Of a stretch of 44,391 bases of DNA, positions 34,067 through 42,361 are shown one piece after another (the stretch's first letter is position 1; each line of letters begins with the position of its first letter). Position numbers and translations under genes: made by a program. The notes under the pieces are model-generated. The model was not told the origin of the DNA and searched no databases. It saw only the letters and a list, made by a program, of their open reading frames with translations. Source of the stretch: Sulfuricurvum sp. (GTDB taxonomy: Bacteria; Campylobacterota; Campylobacteria; Campylobacterales; Sulfurimonadaceae); NCBI GenBank assembly GCA_024637215.1, contig JAGXFM010000003.1, positions 1 through 44,391 on the forward strand, in the 5' to 3' direction.

Positions 34067-34891
34067 TCAAGATTTTGACATAGGGTGATGTTTAAATACG
34101 GTCTCTTGCAGATTATGTTTTTGTACATGGGTGTATATCTGCGTCGTCAATAGCGACGCATGCCCCAGAAGCTCTTGCACAACACGCAAATCAGCCCCTC
34201 CCAAAATCAGCGCCGTTGCGTAGGAGTGACGCAGAGCATGCGGTGATACACCCAAATATTTTTGGGTCATTTTAAAAGCAGAGACACGGCTGAGGCTCTC
34301 TCCACGATAATTAAGCCAAAGTGTCGGACGATTAGTATAAGGGGATGCATCTTGATACTTTCTAAGGGCGATTAAAGCTTCATTGGCAATGGGGACATAA
34401 CGCTCTTTCTCCCCTTTCCCGTGACGTATACGAAGCCACTCCCCCTCAATATCACCCTCTTCTACCGCAAGACATTCACTTATACGTACCCCTGTTGCAT
34501 AAAGGAAAAGGATCATGGCATAGTCACGAAGCCCGATCCATTCACTTCGATCAACCCTTCCAAGACCTTCTTGAATCGTCTCAAATGTCAAATATTTAGG
34601 TAAATTTTTCGGTACTTTGGATAAGGAAAATTTGGACGAAGCAGAATCGTATCGGTGACGGTGACAAAAATCCAAGAAAGAGTTAAAAGCGGAGAGTTTA
34701 CGGTTAAGCGTTCGTTTGTTGCTCACCGTTCCTAGGATATGGAATAGAGTTTTCGAATCAATTTCGACAAGACTTTTATCTGTATTTTTTTCAATCTCGC
34801 TCAAATCATAGCGATAGGCCTCAATAGTTCGAGGGCTAAGTGCTTTGATGACGGTAATGTATTCGATAAAAGCCTCAAGCTCTTTCGACAT
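34067..34891 (-). CDS. Xer-type tyrosine recombinase
   Basis: A 274-residue tyrosine recombinase with an N-terminal core-binding domain (TIEAYRYDLSEIE, NRKLSAFNSFLDFC) and a complete active site: ATGVRISE arginine, HGKGEKER lysine, HALRHSYAT, LLGHASLLTTQIYTH. It is a chromosomal gene far from the element, so its role is likely chromosome dimer resolution with FtsK, as a single Xer protein does in Campylobacterota (XerH), though it is shorter than Helicobacter XerH. I cannot assign XerC, XerD or XerH. Its ATG overlaps the BamB-like stop by one base. Confidence 0.85.
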   Translation of the reverse strand: MSKELEAFIEYITVIKALSPRTIEAYRYDLSEIEKNTDKSLVEIDSKTLFHILGTVSNKRTLNRKLSAFNSFLDFCHRHRYDSASSKFSLSKVPKNLPKYLTFETIQEGLGRVDRSEWIGLRDYAMILFLYATGVRISECLAVEEGDIEGEWLRIRHGKGEKERYVPIANEALIALRKYQDASPYTNRPTLWLNYRGESLSRVSAFKMTQKYLGVSPHALRHSYATALILGGADLRVVQELLGHASLLTTQIYTHVQKHNLQETVFKHHPMSKS

Positions 34892-35889
34892 TATTTGATA
34901 TTGATATAGCGGTCGTCAAAATAAAAACGTCCGTCTCCTACAAAAATTTTGTTATCGCTGTCCATATCGACATCATAAATATCATACGCCAAAAGGTTTT
35001 TGGTTAACGCCATCATATAACCTTCTTGTTCCAAAACATAAACACGGTCATTTTGGACACTGATACCGACAAAATGGGCGAACGGAAATTTTTTCTTTGC
35101 TTTGAACTGCAATGTCGGGCTTAAAGCGATAACTTCACCTTGCTTAGTCGTCAACCAAATACCCTCTGCGGTGTAAGCAATATTACGAATCTCATATTTT
35201 TCACGCGCCTCTTTTTGAGAGAGTGCCAAAACTGCCGTCCCGGTTGAAGCGACAAGATGATTATCGATAACGTTTAAATAGGTGATATTGTTAAAGTACT
35301 CATCCGAACTTACAACGACCGAACGTAATACCTGTTTTAACTCAGAGTTAACGATAACGATTTTGCCATCCAGGGTTAAAAACAATACCAACTCTTTTAT
35401 AAAATAGGGGTTGGCGATACGGGAGTCAACGGCAATCGGGGCATTTGCACGCTCTTTAAAAAGAAGTTTTTTACTCTCAAGCGAATAGAGTGCCATTTCG
35501 TTGTTGCCGAATAATACGGCTACGATATCGTCTTGGATACTTGCGGCAGCAATTTGGCGCTTAAATTCAAAAGTTACTTTAGCATCGCTACCATCCTCCG
35601 GAAAAAGAACCAGGTCTCCTTCTGGACTCTCGGTAATGACCCATGCATCGTTAGCATTGAGAAGACGATACTCTTCAGGGATTTTAATATTTCTTTCCCC
35701 ATCTTTTGTCAATAAATGACCGTTATCGAGTAAAGCGGCTGTTTGTGTCGTTTGGGTGATTGAGGCACTTAAGTGCCCTGCATTACGCCATTCACCTTTT
35801 ACATTTTCAGGTTTATAAACCTCTTTTTGAGAACATCCGCTTAACAGTAAAACTGCGCCGATGGATAGAGCGATTGTCGTTAATTTCAT
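34891..35889 (-). CDS. BamB-like lipoprotein
   Basis: A 332-residue protein with a lipoprotein signal (LTTIALSIGAVLLLSGCSQK, lipobox LSGC, acylated Cys19). The rest has repeating strands such as IVAVLFGNNEMALYSLE, KIVIVNSEL and EGIWLTTKQGEVIALSP, consistent with a beta-propeller. Upstream lies a YfgM-like TPR protein; in E. coli yfgM and bamB (yfgL) are also adjacent, which supports a role with the outer-membrane protein assembly machinery. Sequence identity to BamB itself is weak by eye. Likely outer-membrane-anchored, facing the periplasm. Confidence 0.65.
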   Translation of the reverse strand: MKLTTIALSIGAVLLLSGCSQKEVYKPENVKGEWRNAGHLSASITQTTQTAALLDNGHLLTKDGERNIKIPEEYRLLNANDAWVITESPEGDLVLFPEDGSDAKVTFEFKRQIAAASIQDDIVAVLFGNNEMALYSLESKKLLFKERANAPIAVDSRIANPYFIKELVLFLTLDGKIVIVNSELKQVLRSVVVSSDEYFNNITYLNVIDNHLVASTGTAVLALSQKEAREKYEIRNIAYTAEGIWLTTKQGEVIALSPTLQFKAKKKFPFAHFVGISVQNDRVYVLEQEGYMMALTKNLLAYDIYDVDMDSDNKIFVGDGRFYFDDRYINIK

Positions 35890-36485
35890 TCTTTTACTCC
35901 ATAATGCGAAAGTGCCCCGGCAACTTGGTAAAGAGGTGACTCTTCACTGATTAAGGCAAGTTTTTGATGTGCTGTTTTCACATCACCTTTTTCAATCGCA
36001 CTGATTGCGAGTTCAAGTAACGCTAAATCTTTATAAAGAGCACCTTGTTTTTTAGTGTACTCTTCCAAAGATTGAATGTCGCCTTTAATCGCGGCGGCTT
36101 CATACGAGGCGATATCAGAGACACCGAAAGTTTCAGAACTTTTCAATCCCTCAAGAAGGGTTACATCGTTTTGAGCAATACCTCGAGAAAGCTTCCATAA
36201 ATCGTATAATTCAGGATTATCATTTTTCAACGTTTGTTCTGCTTTTGTATCCGTCGGATTCACCATGAGGAGATTAAACGCCGTGTTTGAACTCTCAATT
36301 TTTGCATTGGTATAGGCTTGATACCCTATTGCCCCGACTACTGCTAATAACGAAACAGCTACCGCGGCAATTAAAGGTTTTTGATACCGCTTGACAAAAC
36401 GTTCCGTACGAACGGCGCTTTCGAAAAACTTCTCTTCAGAACTCAATTCTTCTTTAATGGCTTCCATATTCTCTTTTAGACTCAA
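35886..36485 (-). CDS. YfgM-like membrane-anchored TPR protein
   Basis: A 199-residue protein: a cytoplasmic N-terminus, one membrane helix (IAAVAVSLLAVVGAIGYQ, about 39-56), then a periplasmic TPR-like helical domain (DLALLELAISAIEKGDVKTAHQKLALI). This fits the YfgM/TPR_21 family, which associates with SecYEG and periplasmic chaperones. I chose the TTG at 36485, with AGGAG five bases upstream; the ATG at 36500 sits on the site itself. Its stop overlaps the BamB-like start (ATGA). Confidence 0.7.
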   Translation of the reverse strand: MSLKENMEAIKEELSSEEKFFESAVRTERFVKRYQKPLIAAVAVSLLAVVGAIGYQAYTNAKIESSNTAFNLLMVNPTDTKAEQTLKNDNPELYDLWKLSRGIAQNDVTLLEGLKSSETFGVSDIASYEAAAIKGDIQSLEEYTKKQGALYKDLALLELAISAIEKGDVKTAHQKLALISEESPLYQVAGALSHYGVKE

Positions 36486-36561
36486 AACGTCTCCTGTCAT
36501 TTACAATCATTAATTAGAGCAATAATATCTTACCCTATGTTAAAGTTTTGTAAACCTATTT

Positions 36562-36574
36562 TTTGGGTACAATT
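36562..36574 (+). promoter_or_regulatory. Promoter of the gatC operon
   Basis: TTTGGG then TACAAT (36569-36574) in a T-rich context, 33 bases before the gatC ATG. It lies in the divergent region with the YfgM-like gene. Confidence 0.5.
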
Positions 36575-36607
36575 ATTTTCATAAATTTATCACAACTTAG
36601 GTTAACC

Positions 36608-36898
36608 ATGCAAATTGATGAAGCTCTCTTACAACGATTAGAAAAACTCTCCTATCTCCAAATCCCGCAAGCCCATCGAGCAGAGATGATTGAACAGCTC
36701 AGCGAAATCGTATCCTTTGTCGATAATCTCTCGGAACTCTCTACGGATGGGGTAGATGCAACCTTTGCCATGTCCGATGCATCAACCGCTCTTCGTGAAG
36801 ATATCGGAAATGTTGATCAAGCCATAAACGACGATATTTTAGCTCATGCCCCCCATTCTCAAGAGCACTTTTTTATCGTACCTAAGATTATCGAGTAA
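36608..36898 (+). CDS. gatC: Asp/Glu-tRNA amidotransferase subunit C
   Basis: A 96-residue GatC, which stabilises the GatA-GatB enzyme that makes Gln-tRNA(Gln) and Asn-tRNA(Asn) by transamidation. Key pattern: LLQRLEKLSYLQIPQAHRAEMIEQLSEIVSFVDNLSELSTDGVDAT and LREDIG. The ATG at 36608 is the conserved start; an upstream extension to 36563 would cover the promoter. gatA and gatB are not in this window. Three bases separate it from the ArsC/Spx-like gene. Confidence 0.92.
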   Translation: MQIDEALLQRLEKLSYLQIPQAHRAEMIEQLSEIVSFVDNLSELSTDGVDATFAMSDASTALREDIGNVDQAINDDILAHAPHSQEHFFIVPKIIE

Positions 36899-36901
36899 AC
36901 G

Positions 36902-37246
36902 ATGACACATATTTACGGGATTAAAAGTTGCGGCAGTGTCCAAAAAGCGCTCCGTTTTCTTGATGCTCACGCTATTGAGTACACTTTTCATGATTTTAAA
37001 ACATCTCCCGTATCCCGTGAAAAAATTGAAATTTGGGCACACCACTCTCCGCTGTCTATTTTGTTGAACACCAAAGGGACCACCTACCGTACGTTAGAAC
37101 TTAAAAACCGCGACTTGGACGATACGGGTAAAATTGAGTGGATGAGCACCCATAATCTCCTCATAAAGCGCCCTGTAATAGAATATAAAGATAAAGTGAT
37201 CGTCGGCTACGATGAATCTCACTATCAAGGGATCTTTCATTCATGA
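36902..37246 (+). CDS. ArsC/Spx-family protein (YffB-like)
   Basis: A 114-residue thioredoxin-fold protein. The active-site region is YGIKSCGSVQKALRFLD, with one cysteine (CxxV, no second cysteine), as in YffB/Spx-like proteins rather than classical arsenate reductases with GSH-linked CxxR. Later IKRPVIEYKDKVIVGYDESHY holds the conserved RP pair. It may be a thiol-dependent reductase; the substrate is unknown. No ars genes are nearby. Its stop overlaps the pilT ATG (ATGA). Confidence 0.8.
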   Translation: MTHIYGIKSCGSVQKALRFLDAHAIEYTFHDFKTSPVSREKIEIWAHHSPLSILLNTKGTTYRTLELKNRDLDDTGKIEWMSTHNLLIKRPVIEYKDKVIVGYDESHYQGIFHS

Positions 37247-38313
37247 GTACCGCATTGGATATCTATAAGCTTCTCAAAAGTGTTGTCGCCTATAAAGCGT
37301 CTGACTTGCACCTTGTCAGTCGATCTGAACCGCAAATTCGCATTGACGGCAGACTTGTCGCACTTAACCTGCCGATACTGGATGGGCGTATTATTGAGGA
37401 GATGGGGTATTCTCTTCTTACCGAAAAACAAAAAAAAGCATTTGAAGAGAATAATGAACTCGATTTCTCGATTGTCATTCCCGATGTCGGCCGCTTTCGC
37501 GCAAACTATTATAAAACCATGGACGATCTGGCTTGTGCCTTTCGTATCATCCCCGTCACCATCCCCTCTCTCGATGATTTGAATGCAAAAAAAATATTTA
37601 AAGAGCTTATAAAGCGAGAAAAAGGGCTTATCCTTGTTACAGGGCCGACCGGGAGCGGTAAATCTACTACCCTTGCCGCTATGCTTAATGAGATCAATCT
37701 AACCGAAGCACGTCATATCATTACCGTTGAAGATCCGGTCGAATTTGTCCATACCAATAAAAAATCCCTTTTTTCTCACCGTAATGTCGGAACCGATACG
37801 AAAAGTTTCTCGGCAGCACTTAAATACGCGTTGCGTGAAGACCCTGACGTTATCCTAATCGGGGAGATGCGGGATCGCGAAACCATTTCCGCTGCACTTA
37901 CCGCAGCAGAGACAGGACACTTGGTCTTTGGAACGCTGCACACCAATTCTGCGCCGCAAACCATCAACCGTATCATAGATGTCTTTTCCGGAGATGAGCA
38001 GCCTCAAGTTCGTGCACAGCTCTCCACTTCACTCATTGCCGTTATTTCACAGGCTCTTTTGCCGAAAATCGGCGGAGGACGTGTTGCCGCGCAAGAGATT
38101 ATGATTACAAACCCTGCCATCGCCAATCTTATTCGTGAAGATAAGGTACATCAGCTTTACTCTCAAATGCAGCTCAACCAACAAGAGACGAATATGACGA
38201 CTCAGACTCAAGAAATCGTTGAGTTTTTACGTAAAAAACTGGTCAATAAAGAGACGGCGTTGCAGTATTCCAACAAACCGGACGAATTGCTTCGTATCCT
38301 TGGAGCGATGTAA
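37243..38313 (+). CDS. pilT: Twitching motility ATPase PilT
   Basis: A 356-residue PilT, the hexameric ATPase that retracts type IV pili. Motifs: AIR-type N-terminal domain, GPTGSGKSTTLAAM Walker A, the Asp box DPVEFVH, GEMRDRETISAALTAAETGHLVFGTLHTNSA Walker B and His box, and AQEIMITNPAIANLIRE. Length is typical. Translationally coupled to the upstream ArsC/Spx-like gene. Other pilus genes are not in this window. A close PilU paralogue cannot be ruled out. Confidence 0.93.
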   Translation: MSTALDIYKLLKSVVAYKASDLHLVSRSEPQIRIDGRLVALNLPILDGRIIEEMGYSLLTEKQKKAFEENNELDFSIVIPDVGRFRANYYKTMDDLACAFRIIPVTIPSLDDLNAKKIFKELIKREKGLILVTGPTGSGKSTTLAAMLNEINLTEARHIITVEDPVEFVHTNKKSLFSHRNVGTDTKSFSAALKYALREDPDVILIGEMRDRETISAALTAAETGHLVFGTLHTNSAPQTINRIIDVFSGDEQPQVRAQLSTSLIAVISQALLPKIGGGRVAAQEIMITNPAIANLIREDKVHQLYSQMQLNQQETNMTTQTQEIVEFLRKKLVNKETALQYSNKPDELLRILGAM

Positions 38314-38402
38314 ATCGCCCCTTGTTAGGTTGAAATCTTAAAATTTATTTCAAAACTCCGCGCTTCTCCTCTTTTTTATGAAAGTTGCATCCCTTTATAG
38401 TT

Positions 38403-38408
38403 TATAAT
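38403..38408 (+). promoter_or_regulatory. -10 box immediately before the PerR-type gene
   Basis: TATAAT ends only eight bases before the ATG at 38417. Transcription would start about two bases before or at the ATG, implying a leaderless mRNA; no ribosome binding site is visible upstream. Confidence 0.45.
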
Positions 38409-38416
38409 TACCCATT

Positions 38417-38821
38417 ATGAAACATGAACATTTACTTAAATCTCATCAACTCAAAGCGACTCCGCAAAGATTGGCTATTATTCAGCTGATGCACACTGCC
38501 GGGCATATCAGTATCGAAGAACTGTATCAAGCGATTCGAGAAAAATTCACCTCTATTTCATTGGCTACTTTGTATAAAAATGTCAATACGATGTTGAACG
38601 TGAGCCTTATACGGGAAGTCAAAATTGCAGGACAAAAAACAAAATATGAGATTGAAAAAGAAGCCCATGCCCACATTATGTGCAAATCATGCGGAACACT
38701 TAAGGATATTGATTACGATCCCCATTCCATCCTACAAAAATCGATAGAGATGAGTCAGTATAAAGCGGAAGATATATCGATTGTGATTTCGGGAGTTTGC
38801 CCCGAATGTCAAAAGAACTAA
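38417..38821 (+). CDS. perR: Fur-family regulator, PerR-like
   Basis: A 134-residue Fur-family repressor. The winged helix spans LKATPQRLAIIQLM to SLATLYKNVNTMLN. Metal sites include HAHIMCKSCGTLKDI and CPECQKN, giving two CxxC zinc motifs. The short N-terminus and second Fur paralogue at 41854 support PerR, which senses peroxide in Campylobacter and Helicobacter relatives; this assignment is by resemblance. It lacks a visible ribosome binding site and may be leaderless. It converges with the DAHP synthase gene, stops three bases apart. Confidence 0.75.
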   Translation: MKHEHLLKSHQLKATPQRLAIIQLMHTAGHISIEELYQAIREKFTSISLATLYKNVNTMLNVSLIREVKIAGQKTKYEIEKEAHAHIMCKSCGTLKDIDYDPHSILQKSIEMSQYKAEDISIVISGVCPECQKN

Positions 38822-38823
38822 TT

Positions 38824-40170
38824 CTAACGATGCGCTTCTTTTAGGGTATCGGCGATTAAAAATGCCAACTCTAACGACTGATCGGCATTAAGACGCGGAT
38901 CACAGTGCGTATGGTAACGGCTTTTTAAATTTTCTGAAGTGATCTCAAACGATCCCCCCAAGCACTCGGTAACGTTTTTTCCCGTCATTTCCAAGTGAAC
39001 ACCCCCGGCATAAGTCCCTTCCGCTTTGTGAACTTGGAAGAATTGCTTCATCTCTTGCAAAACTGAACTGACAGGACGGGTTTTATAGCCGTTACTGGTA
39101 ATCGTATTGCCGTGCATCGGATCACAACTCCACAATACTTTTTTCCCTTCTCTCTCTATCGCACGAATCAGCGCAGGCATACCATCGGCAACCTTATCGG
39201 CTCCCATACGGACAATCACGTTTAAACGTCCCGCTTCATTATTAGGGTTAAGCACATCACACAAACGTATTAAATCATCCGGATCCATTGACGGTCCCGC
39301 CTTAATCCCTATAGGGTTATTGATACCGCGCATAAATTCAACGTGTGCGCCGTCAAGTTGACGTGTACGATCACCGATCCAAAGCATATGCGACGAAACA
39401 TCATACCACTCACCCGTAAGTGAATCTTGACGTGTAAACGCCTCTTCATAGTTGAGCAATAAAGCTTCATGAGAGGTATAAAAATCGGTCTCCCGCAAGG
39501 TACGATAATTATCTGACGTAATACCGCATGCCGCCATAAAGCGGAGGGAATCATCGATTTGTCGAGAGAGTTCATCGTATTTTTTCGTCATTTCATTTTG
39601 TCCGACAAAACCTAAGTTCCATGCATGTACTTGATGCAAATCTGCAAAACCGCCCGATGCAAATGCACGAAGAAGATTCAATGTAGCTGCAGACTGATTG
39701 TAGGCTTGAACCATACGGTTCGGATCGGGAATACGGGCAGATTCATTGAACTCAACTCCGTTAATGATATCTCCGCGATAGCTTGGAAGACTCACTCCCT
39801 CAATTGTCTCCATATCGGATGAACGGGGTTTGGCAAACTGTCCGCCGAGGCGACCCACTTTTACGACCGGAACGCCTCCGGCGAAAGTCATCACTACCGC
39901 CATCTGCATAATAACTTTAAAAGTATCTCGAATATTGAGGGCATGAAATTCTGAAAAGCTCTCAGCGCAATCCCCACCTTGGAGTAAAAAGGCTTTCCCC
40001 TCACACACATCGGCAAGGTTTTTTTTAAGGGTTCGTGCTTCACCTGCAAACACAAGAGGTGGATAATTACGAAGCTGTGACTCGATTTGTTCTAAAACTG
40101 CCGTATCGGGATACGTCGGCTGTTGTTTTATCGGTTTTTCTCTCCAGCTTGATCGGCTCCATGTGCTCAT
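38824..40170 (-). CDS. Class II DAHP synthase
   Basis: A 448-residue plant-type (class II) 3-deoxy-7-phosphoheptulonate synthase, first step of aromatic amino-acid synthesis from phosphoenolpyruvate and erythrose 4-phosphate. Typical motifs: [74 protein letters not shown] and [12 protein letters not shown]. Start set at 40170, with AGGAG five bases upstream; the longer frame to 40194 has no site. Same class as the Campylobacter enzyme. Gene names differ (aroF, aroG, aroH), so none is given. Confidence 0.94.
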   Translation of the reverse strand: MSTWSRSSWREKPIKQQPTYPDTAVLEQIESQLRNYPPLVFAGEARTLKKNLADVCEGKAFLLQGGDCAESFSEFHALNIRDTFKVIMQMAVVMTFAGGVPVVKVGRLGGQFAKPRSSDMETIEGVSLPSYRGDIINGVEFNESARIPDPNRMVQAYNQSAATLNLLRAFASGGFADLHQVHAWNLGFVGQNEMTKKYDELSRQIDDSLRFMAACGITSDNYRTLRETDFYTSHEALLLNYEEAFTRQDSLTGEWYDVSSHMLWIGDRTRQLDGAHVEFMRGINNPIGIKAGPSMDPDDLIRLCDVLNPNNEAGRLNVIVRMGADKVADGMPALIRAIEREGKKVLWSCDPMHGNTITSNGYKTRPVSSVLQEMKQFFQVHKAEGTYAGGVHLEMTGKNVTECLGGSFEITSENLKSRYHTHCDPRLNADQSLELAFLIADTLKEAHR

Positions 40171-40280
40171 ATCGTCTCCTGCGTGCTCTCGCACCTTATT
40201 GTTAATGGACGAATTTTATCCTTTTATCCTAAATCGGGACTGATTGAAAAAAGCAAAAGTTAGATTTATGTTTGAAAAAG

Positions 40281-40286
40281 TATAAT
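40281..40286 (+). promoter_or_regulatory. -10 box before the GGDEF-cvpA-fur-lysS-glyA operon
   Basis: TATAAT after AAAAAG, about 85 bases before the GGDEF start, in the divergent region with DAHP synthase. No clear -35 box. Confidence 0.4.
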
Positions 40287-40369
40287 GGCATTAATTTTAG
40301 CGACTCTCATTTTTGCCCTTTTTCCCTAACTAAGAGGCACTTTTTGAATGTCAGAATCAGTAAAGGTTA

Positions 40370-41299
40370 GTGGTGGAAAAAAATCAAATCAACCCTTTTT
40401 TATTTCACTTCTGTAAAGAACTCTCTATCCATTTGGAATCACTTGCCAATCGTCAGGCAACGATTGAGCCTGCAGAATTTGCTGAATTGGTCGCTACGGC
40501 AACGCATGAAGTACTAGAAGCCTATTCCTCCGGAACTATCGATTTGCTTGCTTATCGAGATACCTCTTTGGATCAGTACAAAGAGTTGGCGATGAAAAGT
40601 ATCGATTCTTACGCAGTTACTAATGAAAAAATAGGGAAAATCACGGAAAAACAAGCGGATTTATTAGAACAAAGCAGTGCAGAACCGCTTATAAGCTTTG
40701 ATAAAATCAATGAAAAATTCTCGGATATTCAGGCCCATCTCAGCGACGAAGTCTCACGGGCCAATGAGGTCATTTATACCCTCTTAGAGCAAGTAAAAAC
40801 GTTGGAGATCAAAACTTCACTTGATCCTTTGACAAAAACCTATAACCGTTATGCTCTGCATGAACACATTCGCACCCTTTTAGAAAAAGAGCAGCTAAAC
40901 TTTGAAATTTTCGCCCTTATGGTAGATGTCGATAATTTCAAACTTATCAATGATAAATTCGGCCATATTGCAGGGGATAAAGTACTGATATTTTTAGCCA
41001 AACTCTTTAAAAAGGCACTCCGCGATGGAGATCGAGTATACCGGTTCGGAGGGGAAGAGTTTATCATTTTGCTTAATCGAACGGATATGGAAGGGGCACG
41101 CATGGTAGCAGAGCGGCTCTTGATGCTTTGCCGTAACAACAAACCTTTGTTTCAGAACCAACAAATTACGGTTACTCTGAGTATCGGAATGACCAAGATT
41201 AAAGAAAAAGATACGATTGATACCATTATCGAGCGTTCAGATACAGCTTTGTATAGAGCTAAAAACAATGGTAAAGACCGTTTAGAAGTGGAGTTATAA
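40370..41299 (+). CDS. Diguanylate cyclase (GGDEF protein)
   Basis: A 309-residue cytoplasmic protein. The N-terminal 145 residues are helical with a likely coiled coil (EKFSDIQAHLSDEVSRANEVIYTLLEQVKTLE). The GGDEF domain follows: LDPLTKTYNRYALHEH, LMVDVDNFKLINDKFGH, and the active site RFGGEEF (GGEEF form), then SIGMTKIKEKD. It should make cyclic di-GMP. No RxxD inhibitory site is present at the usual place before GGEEF (RDGDRVYRFGGEEF has a partial match). The start is GTG at 40370 or 40373, with AAAGG upstream. First gene of a tight operon; its stop overlaps cvpA (TAATG). Confidence 0.85.
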   Translation: MVEKNQINPFLFHFCKELSIHLESLANRQATIEPAEFAELVATATHEVLEAYSSGTIDLLAYRDTSLDQYKELAMKSIDSYAVTNEKIGKITEKQADLLEQSSAEPLISFDKINEKFSDIQAHLSDEVSRANEVIYTLLEQVKTLEIKTSLDPLTKTYNRYALHEHIRTLLEKEQLNFEIFALMVDVDNFKLINDKFGHIAGDKVLIFLAKLFKKALRDGDRVYRFGGEEFIILLNRTDMEGARMVAERLLMLCRNNKPLFQNQQITVTLSIGMTKIKEKDTIDTIIERSDTALYRAKNNGKDRLEVEL

Positions 41300-41850
41300 T
41301 GGATATGAATTATTTTGATGTTGCGGTTGGATCCGTTATCCTTTTATTGGGTCTAAAAGGGCTTTTAAACGGCTTTTCAAAGGAAATATTCGGATTAGCA
41401 GGAATCGTCGGGGGCGTCTTTGTCGCTTCACATATCGGCGGTATTATCGGAAAGTTTTTAAGCGATATTCTCTTTCATTTTGAGAGCGCTACCGCCGTGA
41501 ATCTCGTCGGATTTATTTTCGCGTTGGGCATTTTTTGGCTCCTTATGATCTGGCTGGGAACAGGGTTTAAAAAACTCACGGCCCTAAGCGGCTTAGGGCC
41601 ATTGGATCGCGTACTGGGTTTTGTCGTCGGAAGCAGTAAATTCTTCTTTATTATCTCTATTATCGTTTATGCGCTGTTCAGCGTTACGGCGATCCGAGAA
41701 AACTTTGAAGAAAAAATGGCCGACAGTTTTTTTTATGAACCAATGTTTGCGACCGGAAATTTTATTTTGCACATTGAAACAGATGATGTCACATCCTTCA
41801 TCGATGATGAGAACGAGACAGATACCAATACCTCTGCAAAGGAAAACTAA
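41299..41850 (+). CDS. cvpA: CvpA family membrane protein
   Basis: A 183-residue CvpA-type protein with four membrane helices (about 7-24, 28-50, 66-88, 102-125) in the family's pattern: FDVAVGSVILLLGLKGLLNGFSKEIFGLAGIVGGVFVA, LGPLDRVLGFVVG. The family is linked to colicin V export and purF-adjacent genes in E. coli; the actual function is poorly known. The C-terminus is acidic. It overlaps the GGDEF stop and precedes fur by three bases. Confidence 0.85.
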   Translation: MDMNYFDVAVGSVILLLGLKGLLNGFSKEIFGLAGIVGGVFVASHIGGIIGKFLSDILFHFESATAVNLVGFIFALGIFWLLMIWLGTGFKKLTALSGLGPLDRVLGFVVGSSKFFFIISIIVYALFSVTAIRENFEEKMADSFFYEPMFATGNFILHIETDDVTSFIDDENETDTNTSAKEN

Positions 41851-41853
41851 ACG

Positions 41854-42336
41854 ATGAATTCCTATACCGATTTTACGGAACGAACCGTTGAGTACAATAA
41901 ATTATTAAGTGATTTTAAACAACTTCTAAAGGTCAACGGACTGAAATTCACGATTCAACGTGAAGTCATTTTAGAGATGCTTTATAGTTCCGATGAACAC
42001 CTTACACCCGAGGGTTTGCACCATCTGATTCAACAAAAGCATCCTGAACTCAATACCGGTATTGCTACCGTTTATCGTACTTTATCCTTGCTTGAGAGTT
42101 CTGAAATGGTGACGTCGCTCTCTTTCGGTGCGCAAGGTAAAAAGTATGAACTTGGTGCCAAAGACCATCATGATCATATTATCTGTACCCAATGCGGAAG
42201 CATTACTGAATTTGTAGATGAGCAAATCGAGCAGCGTCAACGTGAGATTACCGAAGCGCTGGGATTTGTAATGAAAGAACATTCCATGCAGATTTACGGT
42301 ATCTGTAAAAATTGTCAAAATAAGCCTAAAAAATAA
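41854..42336 (+). CDS. fur: Ferric uptake regulator Fur
   Basis: A 160-residue Fur. The N-terminus is longer than in the PerR-like paralogue. DNA-binding helices run from [16 protein letters not shown] to [13 protein letters not shown]. Metal ligands include [14 protein letters not shown] and GICKNCQ, giving both the His-rich regulatory site and two CxxC motifs. It represses iron uptake genes when Fe2+ is present. fur-lysS-glyA order is conserved in Campylobacter, which supports Fur over other paralogues. Confidence 0.9.
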   Translation: MNSYTDFTERTVEYNKLLSDFKQLLKVNGLKFTIQREVILEMLYSSDEHLTPEGLHHLIQQKHPELNTGIATVYRTLSLLESSEMVTSLSFGAQGKKYELGAKDHHDHIICTQCGSITEFVDEQIEQRQREITEALGFVMKEHSMQIYGICKNCQNKPKK

Positions 42337-42361
42337 TTCTATAGTTACGAGAGGAACCCCA

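Noticed and set aside
36902-37246. True arsenate reductase
   Set aside because: Only a single-cysteine YffB/Spx-like site and no ars operon around it.
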